Positions 23,985 to 33,462 of a stretch of DNA of 51,637 nucleotides are shown here, piece by piece. Below the pieces are notes generated by a model. The model searched no databases. It was not told the origin of the DNA and saw nothing but the letters and a program-made list of their open reading frames with translations. The first letter of the stretch is position 1; each line of letters starts with the position of its first letter. The DNA is from an uncultured Methanomethylovorans sp. (lineage in GTDB: Archaea > Halobacteriota > Methanosarcinia > Methanosarcinales > Methanosarcinaceae): assembly GCA_937968035.1 (NCBI GenBank), contig CALBTS010000414.1:1-51637 (forward strand), written 5' to 3'. Position numbers and translations under genes: made by a program.

Positions 23985-24635
23985 TTAGCTCTTCTTTGCA
24001 GCCATGACTTTTGTATCACAGCTTGAGATCAGCCTGTTGGATGGACTTTCTATGATCTTCACGATAATTTCTGTTCCCTTCTTCAAGCCGAAGTTGTTTG
24101 ACGTATTTGTGATACTTCCCACTTGCACAGTTACAGTTGAACTGTGACCCAGACCATCGTCACCATTAAGGACAATGACTTCTCCTGCGGACCAATAACC
24201 ATCTGCTATGCAGGGGTTCCTTTTGGCATAATGTGTTTCTTTTCCTGCAGAACATAGATCAAGGTATGTTACCTGCACATCCCCATTGACAATTCTTCCT
24301 CCATGTGCCACCACTCCGGTATAACTGCTACCCTGCCCAACAATAACTATCTTTATGTTTTCAAGGGGCAGGGGATCACCTCCATTATGTACCAGCGTAA
24401 TGAGATTTTCGTTATATCTGATCTCATTAGGTATGCCACCCTCTATTAATTCTAACTCCACATCTGCTGTTAACCCCTTTTTTAAAGGGTTAGGTACTCC
24501 AGCAAGTGAGACAGCAGTGACCCCTATAAGCAACATTGTAATAGCCAGCATCAACAAAGTCCCTACGACAGGACTTATTCCCTGGTCTGTGAACCGGATT
24601 TGCATAAAGTAGGGAAAAGATCGTTTTTGGCCCAT
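23985..24635 (-). CDS. Archaeal type IV pilin-like protein (DUF1628/pilin N-terminal domain)
   Basis: The protein has 216 residues. The N-terminus contains DQGISPVVGTLLMLAITMLLIGVTAV, the standard archaeal pilin/DUF1628 signal with hydrophobic helix, to be cleaved by a prepilin peptidase just before it. The rest is a beta-rich outer domain with two Cys pairs (LCSAGKETHYAKRNPCIADGYW, SSCDT). The TATA box at 24657-24666 lies about 27 bases from the ATG, so translation is probably leaderless. The GAGGT touching the ATG cannot be a normal Shine-Dalgarno. It is near the giant vWA protein and the pilin-like cluster on the same strand, but has its own promoter. Confidence 0.88.
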   Translation of the reverse strand: MGQKRSFPYFMQIRFTDQGISPVVGTLLMLAITMLLIGVTAVSLAGVPNPLKKGLTADVELELIEGGIPNEIRYNENLITLVHNGGDPLPLENIKIVIVGQGSSYTGVVAHGGRIVNGDVQVTYLDLCSAGKETHYAKRNPCIADGYWSAGEVIVLNGDDGLGHSSTVTVQVGSITNTSNNFGLKKGTEIIVKIIESPSNRLISSCDTKVMAAKKS

Positions 24636-24656
24636 ACCTCGAATTACAGATGACTA

Positions 24657-24666
24657 ACTATATAAA
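24657..24666 (-). promoter_or_regulatory. TATA box of the pilin gene, leaderless arrangement
   Basis: On the minus strand AGTTTATATAG is centred about 27 bases before the first base of the ATG. The rest of 24667-24891 is very AT-rich, non-coding, and separates the pilin gene from the end of the giant vWA gene. Confidence 0.6.
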
Positions 24667-24891
24667 CTATTCTAAAATAATTAAACACTTGTAATAATTA
24701 AGTCTTTGCCAGCTATTGCATTAAAAAACATCAGAAAATAAGTAGTGAGAGAAAAGAAACTTTGTTTTATACACACATACAAAAAATAATTTTTTAATTT
24801 TCTGACTGAAAACGGATATTTATCCAAAAATGAAAAATTTAGGCTGAATGAATCAGCCTCGCACCAAAAAAAAGTAGAATAAAAACTCACT

Positions 24892-27800
24892 CTACTTGAT
24901 CCTGATCATCCCCTTTGGTCTGACAACAAGCACTTCTTCACACTCTTTTGTGTCATTTATGTTAGTAGAGTTGATTTTGTGTGCATAAGCCTTAATGTAG
25001 GCATTCCCTGCAGTGGCACTTGAAAAATTCAATGTCTCTGAACCAATCACTGTTATATTTATAGGATTCTGCTTCTGATTAAAATAACCAAGGTTTGTGT
25101 ATAGAGTAACATACGCAAAGCTGTAGTTACCTGTAGTGTCCTTTACCCACAGTGTCAGCTTAGAAGGCTCGTTTATTAAAGTAACAGGCTTGTCAGTTGT
25201 CATCGTGAGGCTTCCTAGAGAATAGGACCATATCCCACCTGCACTACCCCCGACACTTGAACCGCCGCTGGTGGGGAGGTATACTGTTACATTTGAACCA
25301 TTTAAGTCAGTATACGTTATATTCGACTGTGGCAGGATGATAGGCACGTAACCCGAACCTAAAACTTTCATCTGATACCATATTCCCCATTTTTCACCTG
25401 GGTCAAGATTTGGGAGTTGCCATGAAAGGACCGACCTGTCATTGAGATTTGTAATTAGTGGTTCAGAGTTACCTCTTTTCGGAGACCTCGGGATTATAAA
25501 AGAGCTCATATTACCGGTTGTGCAGTTACTGCTTCCCGGAATGTAAGTAGCCTTTGCTATGGCAGTAGGTGTGATGTAGTTGCGAGGTATCTGTATGTTT
25601 AACACAGGTCCCTGGGCAGAAAAATTAGTGATCTGTTCTGCAATGCCTCTGAATATATCCTTCAGAACACTGGAATTTGGTGCAAAATAATACTCTCCTC
25701 CGGTGATACTTGCAATTTCCGACAGCATTGGGTCTACTTCAGATTCACTGTTACCAAATCCTACCGTATATATAACCGTATTGTTTTCCTTTGCCCTGTA
25801 TGCTTCTTCCAACAGTGAGTGGTAACCTGCATTATCTATTCCGTCGGTCATGATGACTATAGTAGAGTTACCGTCTACTGAAGAAAGCTCATTGTTGGCA
25901 ACGAACAGACCTTCATCTATTGCAGTCAACCCATCAGCTGTAATGGTATCTATGACGTTGCTCAGATGGGCGAGGGAATCATTGTTAAAAGTTGATTTCA
26001 CACTTGCAGTCCACTGGCTCCATGAAAGCTGTCCACTTCCTGCAAAATCTTTCTGATAATTATAAACGATATCAAAACATTCATAGGTGCTGCTGGATGA
26101 GGTTTCAATTTCAGAGGTACTACTCCATGAAGAACCGCTCCATCTCTGGATATTGAGATCATTGCTTCCATCAGATGTCATAAGGAATATTTCATTTGAT
26201 TCCGGGTCCGGTGCCAGCTTCACCCAACGTGTTGTGCCTCCTATATTCGATGCTGATAGGGCAGAACCCCATGAACCGGTCCACATGCGATACTTCGGCA
26301 CAGAAGTGCTGTCTCCCCAGACGATCAAAGCTCTTCCACTGGATTGCTCAAACGCAACATCCATTGATCTTCTGGCAGTACTACCGGTATTAGTCCCGAT
26401 TGATTGCCGGGATGACCAGGAGGAACCGCTCCATGAGAAGGCATGTACTGCGTTGGAACCATCCTGGTAAGCAAGTATAACCTTATTAGAATTGGGGTCA
26501 GCTGCTAATTTGAGCCAGTAAGCATTACCCGTGGAATAAAGGTTCTGTTCACTTCCCCACGAACTACCGCTCCAAATACGATATTTTATATAGCTGGAAT
26601 CGGCCCATACGACCATTGCACGCCCTGTTCCCTCTTCATAAACCACATCGAAACACTGGTAACTTGAAGTTCTTGCAGAATTTGTCAGGGATATAGCATT
26701 GCCCCAGGAATTTCCATTCCATACCTGAGCACGCATATACTTTTGATCATCAAGAGTTACAAGTACCATTTCATCAGAATTTGGATTTGCTTCCAGTCTG
26801 ATCCATGCAATGTTACCTGTGCCTGAATATACACTATTGGCCACAGGAGAATCGGAACTCCATATTGAACCATCCCATGTAGTATATCGAGGAACCCGGC
26901 GGTTATCGTACCAATCTGTGAAAACAGCAATTGCGTTCCCTGAACTCTGCTCATATGATATGTCGAAATTTTTTACGTTATAGAAGTTCAATTCACTTAC
27001 CAGCTCCGTAGTGCCATCCCACGATAAACCATTCCACGTCTGGACGTTCAAATTGTAATCATCATCAGAAATGGCCATAATGATCTCAGGACTCGTAGGA
27101 CTTGATTTAAGTACCATGTAAGAAGGAATTTCGTCAACATTATTAGCAGATTTTTCCACAGACCACTGAGAAGTATCCCAGGTTCTGTACTTTGGTGTTG
27201 AACCACCTGCGCTGCTATCGTAATAAGCAGTCATTATAATATCCAGCGGCAAAGCTGAAACATTCACTGTGAATCTGGTATCCGTGAGAGAACCAGCACC
27301 TTTTACAATGTCAATACGATAGGTTTCTCCTGCCTGGAGCAAAGAAGATACCTCACATGTACCTGTCCCGCCGGAAGAGTCCAGAAGGTCCGTCCCATCA
27401 TAAAGATAAGCACTCATTGACGCTGAATCGATCCATGATACATTGAAATTGTACCTTGCAATGTCCGGGACCGTAAAGTACCCAGTCCAGATACTATTAT
27501 CATAAACATAACTTGTCTGAGTATCAGTAGGAGCTAGATCCTCATAGCTGTATAGAGCCAATCCTGCATTGTCACCTCTGGTTTCATCGAAGCTTGAGAG
27601 GAATGCATGTGACGACAACTTGGATGCACTCTTCTTATCGATATACGTTGATACTGTGAAAGGTTGGGAACCTACAGCTGACCCGCTCACCCTTACCGTC
27701 CAGGTACCAAATTCGACGCTATTCCCGGCATCTTCGGAATACAGGTATGAGATGGGCTCGATCCATATATATTCTGAAGTGTCACTGGGATAATAGCCGG

Positions 27801-30426
27801 TTGTACTATAACCTGAACCGTATACTATTCCTGAAGGGCTTGTAAGGCGGAGATTCAGGTCAGAAGCGCTATTGGTCCAGCTTAACTTTACCTTCAGGTC
27901 GTCTATTGATTCATTTATCGTGAAAGTATCCTGGAAAGTACTGCTTCCCGAAATAGAACCGGAAAAACTGAAATCATATGGCGTGAAACCATCCTCACCA
28001 TATTCGATCTCAGAAACATCATAATCGCTCAGTTCCTGTGCAATAGCAGCATAAATTGCGCTCAGATTTGAACTGTCCGGCGTATAATAATATTTGCCCC
28101 CGGTTTCTGATGCAATGTAACTCAATAAAGACTCATCTACATCTCCCAGACCAATCGTATATATAATGATATCGTTTTCGTTTGATACAGGAATTGCATC
28201 TTCTGGATCGCTTCCTCTGTTTGTTTCACCATCTGTGAGCACGACCATTACTTTTTTTGCTCCGGAACGGCCGTTGTTTATAAGCAAATTATTTGCGTCA
28301 GTCATACCGTCTCCCATTGCAGTGTAACCATTTGCGATCATGGAATCTATCTTATTATTAATGGGAAGCCTGTTGTTGTAAACATTAAGAGCGGTCATTC
28401 CGTAATCTACAGTACTTGAGGTTGCAAAGGATACAATACCAACCTTGGAATTTGACACCAGGTTTCCTATGAATTCCTTTGAAGCGGCCTTGGCATCAAC
28501 TATTGGCTGCCCGGCCATACTTCCAGACCTGTCAATAACAAGCACCACATCAAGCGGCGTTCCTGCATAGTAGTCCGGATCCATACTGCCCGAGCGGTCA
28601 AGGACCAGCATTGCGCTTGCAGCTGGTCTTGTGATCGGCAGGTCTCCTTCGATAGACACCACTGAAGTAACACTCACCACATCACCTGAGTTAAGGGACT
28701 CGGGTTCTACGGAAACGGTTGCACTAAGGAAAGGTACATCTTTGACCGTTATAGGAGTGGATGCGGTAGCATTGCCTGCAATGGCAACAATTGTGGTATT
28801 CCCGGGAACATCACTGCACACAAACTTCAGAGACACTCTACCGAGTTCATTTGTTGTTACATTTATGCTTGTAGCATTAACACCATTCATTGAGAGGTTA
28901 CCTAAGGTAGCATTAGTTGTACTGATGGTGAGGTTTATGCCAGATAACGTATGTCCCCACTGGTCTATCGCAACCGCTTTGATCGTACTTTCGTGATTTC
29001 CATTCAAACCCTGAGCAAGCAGAGTGTCATGTGAAGAGTATATATCAAGACTTAGGTTTGACCCTGCCATAAATTGCAACATTGTGGAATTTGCGATATT
29101 AGTATAACCACTGGCGTTCCTGTAGGTAGCAATGATGCTGACATTTTCGACGTAAGGCGTAGGCCCGACCTGAATAGATGCTTTTCCCTCTGAATTAAGA
29201 AGGCCTATCAAGGAACTACTACCATCGTAGAAGACAATCTGCTCTTTTATTGGGAATACGTCTTGGTCCGGAATAATGGGATTAAGGAACTGGTCCACAG
29301 CCTGACCGGTGAGCCTATACTTGTCTTCATTATTAGCATAGGCAATTGTTGGGGAATGAGTAAGAATAAGAGCATCAGCTGAATCTGCAAGTCCTTTTAT
29401 TATGATCTTATAGCTTAGTGAAGTATTGGCCACAGTAATGTTGATAGTATTATCACCTGATCTTTTATCTGTTCTGAATACCGTGTAAGCCAGCCCATCA
29501 ATTCCAGTAATATCGTGAAGATTGCTGAGGTTCAGGGAATTGTACTCATTTGGACTGTTATATGGAGTATGTACAGGAGGGGTCGCATTGAATACAACCA
29601 GGGAATTTTCCACAAAATTATTATAGATATCATAAACGCGTACAGTGATCTCTGAAGTAGTGTTTACGGTGTATTCCACATTGTACCAGAGGCCTATTCT
29701 GAATGGAGCTGCTGGCTCAACTTCAATATCCTTTGAGTTGCTGGCTCCCCCACATGATGCAGAAATATTGATATTACCTGCAATAGTAGAATTGATTGCC
29801 AAAGTTACATTTTGATCAGTAGTTACTGAGTTTGTGAGAACTATATCGGCTATCCCTCTGTCTGTCAGATTATGGCTGGACAGTATATGTGTCAACGTAT
29901 ATGGTGTCCTTGTGATCCTGTCTTCTTTTAGGATATTTCCAAAAACATCTTCAACTCTAACGTCTAAAGTTAGCTCAGCAGTATCATTGATATTGCCAAA
30001 TTGATCCAACATGCTGATCGTAACAGTTGTTGCATTGCCTGCAGTTATCGGATTCTCTGATTCTGTTATGACTATACTCTCGACATCCATAGAAGAAAAA
30101 GTTATGTCCGTGGTGCTGGAAACGCTTCCAATGCTTGCATTGACTGTTGCAACCCCTGCCTCCGTTGTTGCGAGGAACACACGGCCATATCCAGATGCAT
30201 TTGTCAATGCTGAGGCTGAACTCAAGTGACCCAGATTTGTGATGAAATTCACAAGTGTATTGTTTAAAGGAGTGGAATTGTCTGTGACTCTGACCATTAC
30301 ACTTACATTATCCCCTGCACTGTTCTGGACAGACATTGGGTACACTTCTATATTTAATGCCATTACAGACATACTTAATGAAAGAAGCATTAAGGATAGG
30401 ATTAGAAATCTGGTTTGAGCTCTCAT
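24892..30426 (-). CDS. Giant secreted surface protein: Ig-like domains, vWA domain(s) and propeller repeats
   Basis: The protein has 1844 residues. There is a signal peptide (MRAQTRFLILSLMLLSLSMS, cleaved near VMALN). Residues about 25-600 form a series of Ig/invasin-like domains (SVQNSAGDNVSVMVRVTDNSTPL and repeats). At about 607-650 two MIDAS motifs follow each other (LVLDRSGSMDPD, then VVLVIDRSGSMAG), leading into a full vWA domain to about 800. Next come beta domains (about 805-1075) and four repeats of about 100 residues (about 1077-1455), each with two W-G-x-x-W half units (YRIWSGSSWG, FSWSGSSWSS), which suggests an eight-bladed propeller. A partial vWA follows (about 1470-1600: TADGLTAIDEGLFVANNEL, IVIMTDGIDNAG) without its own DxSxS. 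The end is a beta region with no membrane anchor. It probably binds surfaces or other cells. A Shine-Dalgarno (GAGGT) precedes the ATG. Confidence 0.9.
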   Translation of the reverse strand: MRAQTRFLILSLMLLSLSMSVMALNIEVYPMSVQNSAGDNVSVMVRVTDNSTPLNNTLVNFITNLGHLSSASALTNASGYGRVFLATTEAGVATVNASIGSVSSTTDITFSSMDVESIVITESENPITAGNATTVTISMLDQFGNINDTAELTLDVRVEDVFGNILKEDRITRTPYTLTHILSSHNLTDRGIADIVLTNSVTTDQNVTLAINSTIAGNINISASCGGASNSKDIEVEPAAPFRIGLWYNVEYTVNTTSEITVRVYDIYNNFVENSLVVFNATPPVHTPYNSPNEYNSLNLSNLHDITGIDGLAYTVFRTDKRSGDNTINITVANTSLSYKIIIKGLADSADALILTHSPTIAYANNEDKYRLTGQAVDQFLNPIIPDQDVFPIKEQIVFYDGSSSLIGLLNSEGKASIQVGPTPYVENVSIIATYRNASGYTNIANSTMLQFMAGSNLSLDIYSSHDTLLAQGLNGNHESTIKAVAIDQWGHTLSGINLTISTTNATLGNLSMNGVNATSINVTTNELGRVSLKFVCSDVPGNTTIVAIAGNATASTPITVKDVPFLSATVSVEPESLNSGDVVSVTSVVSIEGDLPITRPAASAMLVLDRSGSMDPDYYAGTPLDVVLVIDRSGSMAGQPIVDAKAASKEFIGNLVSNSKVGIVSFATSSTVDYGMTALNVYNNRLPINNKIDSMIANGYTAMGDGMTDANNLLINNGRSGAKKVMVVLTDGETNRGSDPEDAIPVSNENDIIIYTIGLGDVDESLLSYIASETGGKYYYTPDSSNLSAIYAAIAQELSDYDVSEIEYGEDGFTPYDFSFSGSISGSSTFQDTFTINESIDDLKVKLSWTNSASDLNLRLTSPSGIVYGSGYSTTGYYPSDTSEYIWIEPISYLYSEDAGNSVEFGTWTVRVSGSAVGSQPFTVSTYIDKKSASKLSSHAFLSSFDETRGDNAGLALYSYEDLAPTDTQTSYVYDNSIWTGYFTVPDIARYNFNVSWIDSASMSAYLYDGTDLLDSSGGTGTCEVSSLLQAGETYRIDIVKGAGSLTDTRFTVNVSALPLDIIMTAYYDSSAGGSTPKYRTWDTSQWSVEKSANNVDEIPSYMVLKSSPTSPEIIMAISDDDYNLNVQTWNGLSWDGTTELVSELNFYNVKNFDISYEQSSGNAIAVFTDWYDNRRVPRYTTWDGSIWSSDSPVANSVYSGTGNIAWIRLEANPNSDEMVLVTLDDQKYMRAQVWNGNSWGNAISLTNSARTSSYQCFDVVYEEGTGRAMVVWADSSYIKYRIWSGSSWGSEQNLYSTGNAYWLKLAADPNSNKVILAYQDGSNAVHAFSWSGSSWSSRQSIGTNTGSTARRSMDVAFEQSSGRALIVWGDSTSVPKYRMWTGSWGSALSASNIGGTTRWVKLAPDPESNEIFLMTSDGSNDLNIQRWSGSSWSSTSEIETSSSSTYECFDIVYNYQKDFAGSGQLSWSQWTASVKSTFNNDSLAHLSNVIDTITADGLTAIDEGLFVANNELSSVDGNSTIVIMTDGIDNAGYHSLLEEAYRAKENNTVIYTVGFGNSESEVDPMLSEIASITGGEYYFAPNSSVLKDIFRGIAEQITNFSAQGPVLNIQIPRNYITPTAIAKATYIPGSSNCTTGNMSSFIIPRSPKRGNSEPLITNLNDRSVLSWQLPNLDPGEKWGIWYQMKVLGSGYVPIILPQSNITYTDLNGSNVTVYLPTSGGSSVGGSAGGIWSYSLGSLTMTTDKPVTLINEPSKLTLWVKDTTGNYSFAYVTLYTNLGYFNQKQNPINITVIGSETLNFSSATAGNAYIKAYAHKINSTNINDTKECEEVLVVRPKGMIRIK

Positions 30427-30729
30427 TGCAAAACCTCAGCATATTCACATTTTGGCAACATTGGATATTTTCAATTAACAATACACCCAAGTTTCATCAT
30501 GAACATGTATATAAACAAAATGAACATTACTTTCTTATTCACAAAGTTATTAAATTATAGTAAACATACCTGCAAGACGGTAAAAATCATCTCATGTGTC
30601 TGCATATCCGCTTATGTAAAAGGTTTTTGTGAATATGAAAATGCTCTAGGAACACATTATGATCTACGCACCCTGTGAGATCAAGATAACCTTGGCAAAT
30701 GGTTGTCCATCATGATCCCCCAAAAATTC
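30427..30729. other. Non-coding gap with promoter of the giant vWA gene
   Basis: On the minus strand GTTTATATACA (30506-30516) is a strong TATA box, putting the transcript start near 30485 with a leader of about 58 bases. GAGGT at 30433-30437 is the ribosome site. The vWA gene thus has its own promoter, although the six-gene pilin-like cluster upstream reads in the same direction. No gene or structured RNA was recognised in the remainder. Confidence 0.6.
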
Positions 30730-32190
30730 TTAATTGAGTGAAGCTGAAAGATCATTCCTTGTCACATGCAGGTATGTAATAGCCCCTGGCATGCCTTCAT
30801 AATACAATATCAGGCTTGATTCATCATAGTCCACCGGATCAGAGTTGCCCGGGCTGTTCAGATTGAACTTCACAGATCCATCCATTGTGATGAGTTTCAT
30901 GTAATGCTGGGTGATGTTGTAAAGTGAGGTCTGGTCCCCAGAATGATAATTTACATTAGGAGGTAAGCTGATAGAACTTGTGGCATTCCATGAGAAGTCG
31001 TTGGCTTTGTCATATTCCATGATAAAGTTCTTATCCAGCAGGTCCACAATGGCTTGCTGATCCTTCTTGGTACCTGTTACAGGGAAAATATTGACCCCAT
31101 CCCATTCTTCGATATATGATGCTGCTGCTGTGTCCTGATATGTCACAGTAAGCTGGAGCTGGTTTGCTCCTCCTTTCTTTGCCAGAGAATAGATGAGAGT
31201 CTTTGTACCTGATGTCGCAGATATCTGGTAATTCGTAGGATTCAGGCCCTGGGAAGCCCTGGCGCCAAGATCAAAAGAGAAATTGTACATAGGTGCAGAA
31301 CGGGAAACATTAAGTGCCCCTACCTTAAAGTTTTGGGTAAGCACCGATTTGCCCATAGGCGGCATAACCTCAAGTTCCACGACTGCCGTGCTGTTGGATT
31401 CATCCACAGTGGCGCTTGTATATGCAAGCGTGTTAGCGTAGTCAGCCCACGCATTATAAAAATCACTTTTAATGTATATGAGAACCTTGTCAGATTTGAC
31501 AGGATTGGTCATCCTGTCGTCTGTGATAGGGTCTGGATATAAAACTGTGGGCGTGTTATTGGAACTCACCGTTATTCCTACATCAGTATCCCCACTGATA
31601 CTTGTGTTTCCATTGATGCACATTATTGGTAACGTCAGTGTCTCACCATTATAGTTAAACTCGGGAGGTGAGATCATAACAGCTTTCCCTGTAGGATATT
31701 TTGACCATACACCTCCACCTTCGTATGCTACTACACGGTCATCGTTCTTGAAGATGATACTGCCCATGGAAGCATTGAACATAGTGAAGTTCGTCTCGGC
31801 CTCAAAACCCTCCCATGCTTTCCATTTATAGCGTTGGTGGCTGAAACTATCGTACCAGGGAGCATCAATGTCAGCCAAAACCACCTTTATCTCACTGTTA
31901 CTGTATGACTTGCTTTCTCCCTTGACTTCCAGCGTTCCACCCATTAGGGAAATGGATGTGGTCTGTATAGGCGACTCTCCTAGAGCTACCTTGCTGGTCC
32001 TTGAGTCAAATACCGTGAAAGCCTGTTCTGCTTTCTGTGCTTTTGCCATATCCTGCATATCGTTGATTGTAGGTATACCGTATAGAAGGATAGCACCTAC
32101 AGAAAGAGTGGTGAGCATAAGGATGATCACTACGCCCACTACTGAAGATTCGGCTTTTTGACACTTGATGACCACGTTTTTCCCTGTCAT
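30730..32190 (-). CDS. Pilin-like surface protein (cluster gene 6), paralogue of gene 5
   Basis: The protein has 486 residues from the ATG at 32190, which follows GGAGATAAT. An earlier ATG at 32205 overlaps the previous stop and is less likely. The N-terminus has QKAESSVVGVVIILMLTTLSVGAILLYG: a charged residue, small residue, then a long hydrophobic helix, as in archaeal class III pilins and DUF7289-type proteins (family number from memory). The following part (AEQAFTVFDSRTSKVALGESPIQ) aligns clearly with AFGSSPSQSVEIKL of the neighbouring gene, so the two are paralogues. The rest is a large beta-rich outer domain with N-glycosylation sequons. It is likely a filament or minor-pilin component. 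Confidence 0.75.
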   Translation of the reverse strand: MTGKNVVIKCQKAESSVVGVVIILMLTTLSVGAILLYGIPTINDMQDMAKAQKAEQAFTVFDSRTSKVALGESPIQTTSISLMGGTLEVKGESKSYSNSEIKVVLADIDAPWYDSFSHQRYKWKAWEGFEAETNFTMFNASMGSIIFKNDDRVVAYEGGGVWSKYPTGKAVMISPPEFNYNGETLTLPIMCINGNTSISGDTDVGITVSSNNTPTVLYPDPITDDRMTNPVKSDKVLIYIKSDFYNAWADYANTLAYTSATVDESNSTAVVELEVMPPMGKSVLTQNFKVGALNVSRSAPMYNFSFDLGARASQGLNPTNYQISATSGTKTLIYSLAKKGGANQLQLTVTYQDTAAASYIEEWDGVNIFPVTGTKKDQQAIVDLLDKNFIMEYDKANDFSWNATSSISLPPNVNYHSGDQTSLYNITQHYMKLITMDGSVKFNLNSPGNSDPVDYDESSLILYYEGMPGAITYLHVTRNDLSASLN

Positions 32191-32201
32191 ATTATCTCCT
32201 T

Positions 32202-32990
32202 TCATTGAATTGTAACCCTCATGGGTGAGGAAACTATTACCACGTCTATGTTGTCCGGAAGGTATTGCTTCGATGCAGATACAGTACCATTGAACACATC
32301 GTATCCAGTTACCTGCATACCCATTGTTTCATTTAGAAATCTTCCCCAACCATCGTAATATTCACTTCCAATGGTGATGTTGACCATTGATACATTCTCA
32401 TACCTGTGCACAGAAGGCAGTCCTCCATCGCATACAACCCTGACAAGCCCTGTTCCTGAAACACTTGAAGAACCGGACAGCATAACCACAGGTATCATTA
32501 ACAAATTCTCAGCAACTGCAAAATTGGGTTTCGAGATCATCACCACTTTTTCCCTTTCATACTTTGCCCAGGCACCGGTGTTCTCATATCCGATAGATCG
32601 CTCTTTGTAACGATTTTCTATTACTCTCAACTGTCTGTCAAAAGACTTTGTATCAACTACGTGGGTGGAAGAATTCCATACCTTCATCTCCACAATGATG
32701 GAACTGGTACCTGAAACAGCTGCAGTGCTTTCATGCAGCTTTATTTCCACTGACTGAGAAGGGGAGCTGCCGAACGCAACCTTGTTGATATTTGAAGTCA
32801 GTACAGTAAAGCTTTGCTTTATGTTCTCTGTATGTTGCGCTTCCTGCATATGTTCCACCAAAGGAAAACCGGCAGTGCCTATGATAGCTATGGCAGCCAG
32901 CATGATACCCATGGTTATACTGAAATCAACCACTTCTGAAACAGCTTCTTCAGCAGCTTTTAAACCATTTAGAGTATTTTTGAGGGCCAT
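32202..32990 (-). CDS. Pilin-like surface protein (cluster gene 5)
   Basis: The protein has 262 residues. Near the N-terminus, AAEEAVSEVVDFSITMGIMLAAIAIIGTAG is one hydrophobic helix preceded by acidic and small residues, with no further membrane segment. The outer domain starts with EHMQEAQHTENIKQSFTVLTSNINKVAFGSSPSQ, the same pattern as MQDMAKAQKAEQAFTVFDSRTSKVALGESPIQ-type text in gene 6 (split here only by gaps), showing a duplication. The ATG is one base after the stop of the gene before it, so translation is coupled. Confidence 0.75.
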   Translation of the reverse strand: MALKNTLNGLKAAEEAVSEVVDFSITMGIMLAAIAIIGTAGFPLVEHMQEAQHTENIKQSFTVLTSNINKVAFGSSPSQSVEIKLHESTAAVSGTSSIIVEMKVWNSSTHVVDTKSFDRQLRVIENRYKERSIGYENTGAWAKYEREKVVMISKPNFAVAENLLMIPVVMLSGSSSVSGTGLVRVVCDGGLPSVHRYENVSMVNITIGSEYYDGWGRFLNETMGMQVTGYDVFNGTVSASKQYLPDNIDVVIVSSPMRVTIQ

Positions 32991-32991
32991 G

Positions 32992-33462
32992 TCACCTGAT
33001 CTCCAGAGTCCTGTATACTGGATCGTATACTATATAGTGTGTCCCAGCTTCACTGAAGATGGTACTTTCAATGACTCTCATGTTGTTCGTACTGTATGGT
33101 ACCATCACCTTAGTTTCTGTCTTGTCTCTGGATTGCAGCAATATCTCATGGCTGCTGTTAACTATACTTACAGAATAATGTTCCCCTGCTATCCGATCAG
33201 GAAGATCGAGATCATATTCCAGCACCCCTATGTATGCTCCGGAGTTGTCCATAACAGCTACAAGAGAATCTATGCTGGAGATCTGCATCGAAATGTCATT
33301 TCCATGGATCTCGAACTCACTTCTCATAGCAGTCTGTTCTGCCCTGTCCATAAGCGTATAGAAAGCAGTAAGTACAGTGATAAGTGCCAAAACGCTGATA
33401 ACAAAAGTAAGGATGAAACCAATAGAAATAGAAACAGCAGCCTCATCTTCAAGGAGTTTCAT
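32992..33462 (-). CDS. Pilin-like surface protein (cluster gene 4)
   Basis: The protein has 156 residues. EDEAAVSISIGFILTFVISVLALITVLTAF gives a charged start, small Ala-Ala, and one hydrophobic helix, like class III pilins (DUF7266-like from memory). The remaining 120 residues are beta-rich, e.g. HYSVSIVNSSHEILLQSRD. A very strong Shine-Dalgarno (GGAGGT, five bases from the ATG) lies inside the end of the upstream gene, and the ATG overlaps that gene's stop (ATGA). Confidence 0.72.
   Translation of the reverse strand: MKLLEDEAAVSISIGFILTFVISVLALITVLTAFYTLMDRAEQTAMRSEFEIHGNDISMQISSIDSLVAVMDNSGAYIGVLEYDLDLPDRIAGEHYSVSIVNSSHEILLQSRDKTETKVMVPYSTNNMRVIESTIFSEAGTHYIVYDPVYRTLEIR

Noticed and set aside
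24681..24890. 69-codon minus-strand frame between the pilin and the vWA gene
   Set aside because: Phe/Lys-rich AT-driven frame without start signals or homology I can recognise.
30308..30678. Open frames around the vWA start
   Set aside because: They overlap the signal peptide region or the leader. The TATA box and ribosome site fit the vWA gene.
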